From an uncultured cyanobacterium (lineage in GTDB: Bacteria; Cyanobacteriota; Vampirovibrionia; Gastranaerophilales; Gastranaerophilaceae), in contig CAMTNN010000086.1 of assembly GCA_947073895.1 (NCBI GenBank), positions 1-6,605 on the forward strand: a stretch of DNA of 6,605 bases, written 5' to 3'. Numbering within the stretch: position 1 is the first letter of the stretch; each line of letters begins with the position of its first letter. Positions 6,442 through 6,605 of the stretch are shown here, one piece after another. A model generated the notes under the pieces. The model did no database searches and was not told the DNA's origin. It saw only the letters and a program-made list of their open reading frames with translations. Made by a program: the position numbers and the translations under genes.

Positions 6442-6605
6442 TAGACAACTGTAAAACAAATTGGAATTCAATAAGCATTCCAGATAAATAATGCTTTTAT
6501 GAGTAATGAAACGTCTCAATTTTTATGATTTTTTTGTTTTGCTTTCGTTTAAATTATTAAAAAAAAAATGAAAATATTTATGATTTTTTTGATTTTTTTC
6601 AATTT
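6442..6605. other. Low-complexity AT-rich tail without a supported gene
   Basis: The segment after the uvrC stop has long T and A runs and no ORF of useful length. TTTATGATTTTTTTG occurs exactly twice (6522-6536 and 6577-6591), and GATTTTTTT is repeated once more at 6591-6599. It may be intergenic DNA or poorly assembled contig-end sequence. It shows no resemblance to the missing uvrC C-terminal half. Confidence 0.6.
6473..6498 (+). terminator. Weak terminator-like hairpin after uvrC
   Basis: AAGCATT (6473-6479) can pair with AATGCTT (6490-6496) around a 10-nt loop, followed by two more T. The stem is only 7 bp and mostly A-T, and a competing TGGAAT/ATTCCA pairing (6462-6467 with 6477-6482) overlaps it. 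It is a possible but weak intrinsic terminator. Confidence 0.25.

Noticed and set aside
6391..6520. Frameshift as the cause of the short uvrC
   Set aside because: Translating the other two forward frames from 6391 gives short peptides (LLLCSQRGFAMIFSYFNRQL and YCFVLKEGLQ) with no UvrC endonuclease-domain resemblance, so a single indel does not restore the gene within the window.

Overview
This is an AT-rich bacterial window holding four complete genes and two incomplete ones: a TPR protein cut by the left window edge, and a uvrC that stops about halfway along. The best taxonomic guess is a gut cyanobacterial relative of the Gastranaerophilales (Melainabacteria/Vampirovibrionia) type. It rests on low GC, the TPR proteins, and a hypothetical protein whose N-terminus (MKVQSINNNAPSFSAL) resembles the Asn-rich, FxA-like starts I recall from many small proteins of that lineage. 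That assignment is from memory and is not proven here.

Layout. Positions 2-361 (+) carry the C-terminal part of a TPR protein. It runs tail-to-tail into a small secreted TPR protein at 347-910 (-), and the two 3' ends overlap by 15 bp. A 161-bp divergent intergenic region (911-1071) holds both outward promoters and two exact 26-bp direct repeats 53 bp apart. Then, all on the + strand, come a UbiA-superfamily (MenA-like) membrane prenyltransferase at 1072-2058, full-length uvrA at 2066-4891, an unrecognised 199-aa protein at 4933-5532, and uvrC at 5551-6441. The last 164 bp are low-complexity AT-rich DNA without a supported gene.

Function. UvrA (damage recognition ATPase) and UvrC (dual incision nuclease) belong to one nucleotide excision repair pathway, and the hypothetical protein lies between them with short gaps. 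UvrB is not in the window. UvrC keeps the GIY-YIG nuclease domain, the four-Cys cluster and the UvrB-binding UVR motif. It stops just inside the RNase H-like endonuclease domain, so the 5'-incision half and the helix-hairpin-helix region are missing. This could be a genuine truncation or an assembly or contig-end artefact.

Regulatory pattern. The complete genes fall into two start types. The prenyltransferase and the hypothetical protein have strong AAGGAG ribosome binding sites. The secreted TPR gene, uvrA and uvrC have no visible Shine-Dalgarno, but each has a -10 hexamer (TAAAAT, TATAAT, TATAAT) placed 6-7 nt before the ATG, so predicted transcription starts fall on or next to the start codon. 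This suggests leaderless mRNAs. I found no RNA genes, CRISPR array, transposase or defence system.
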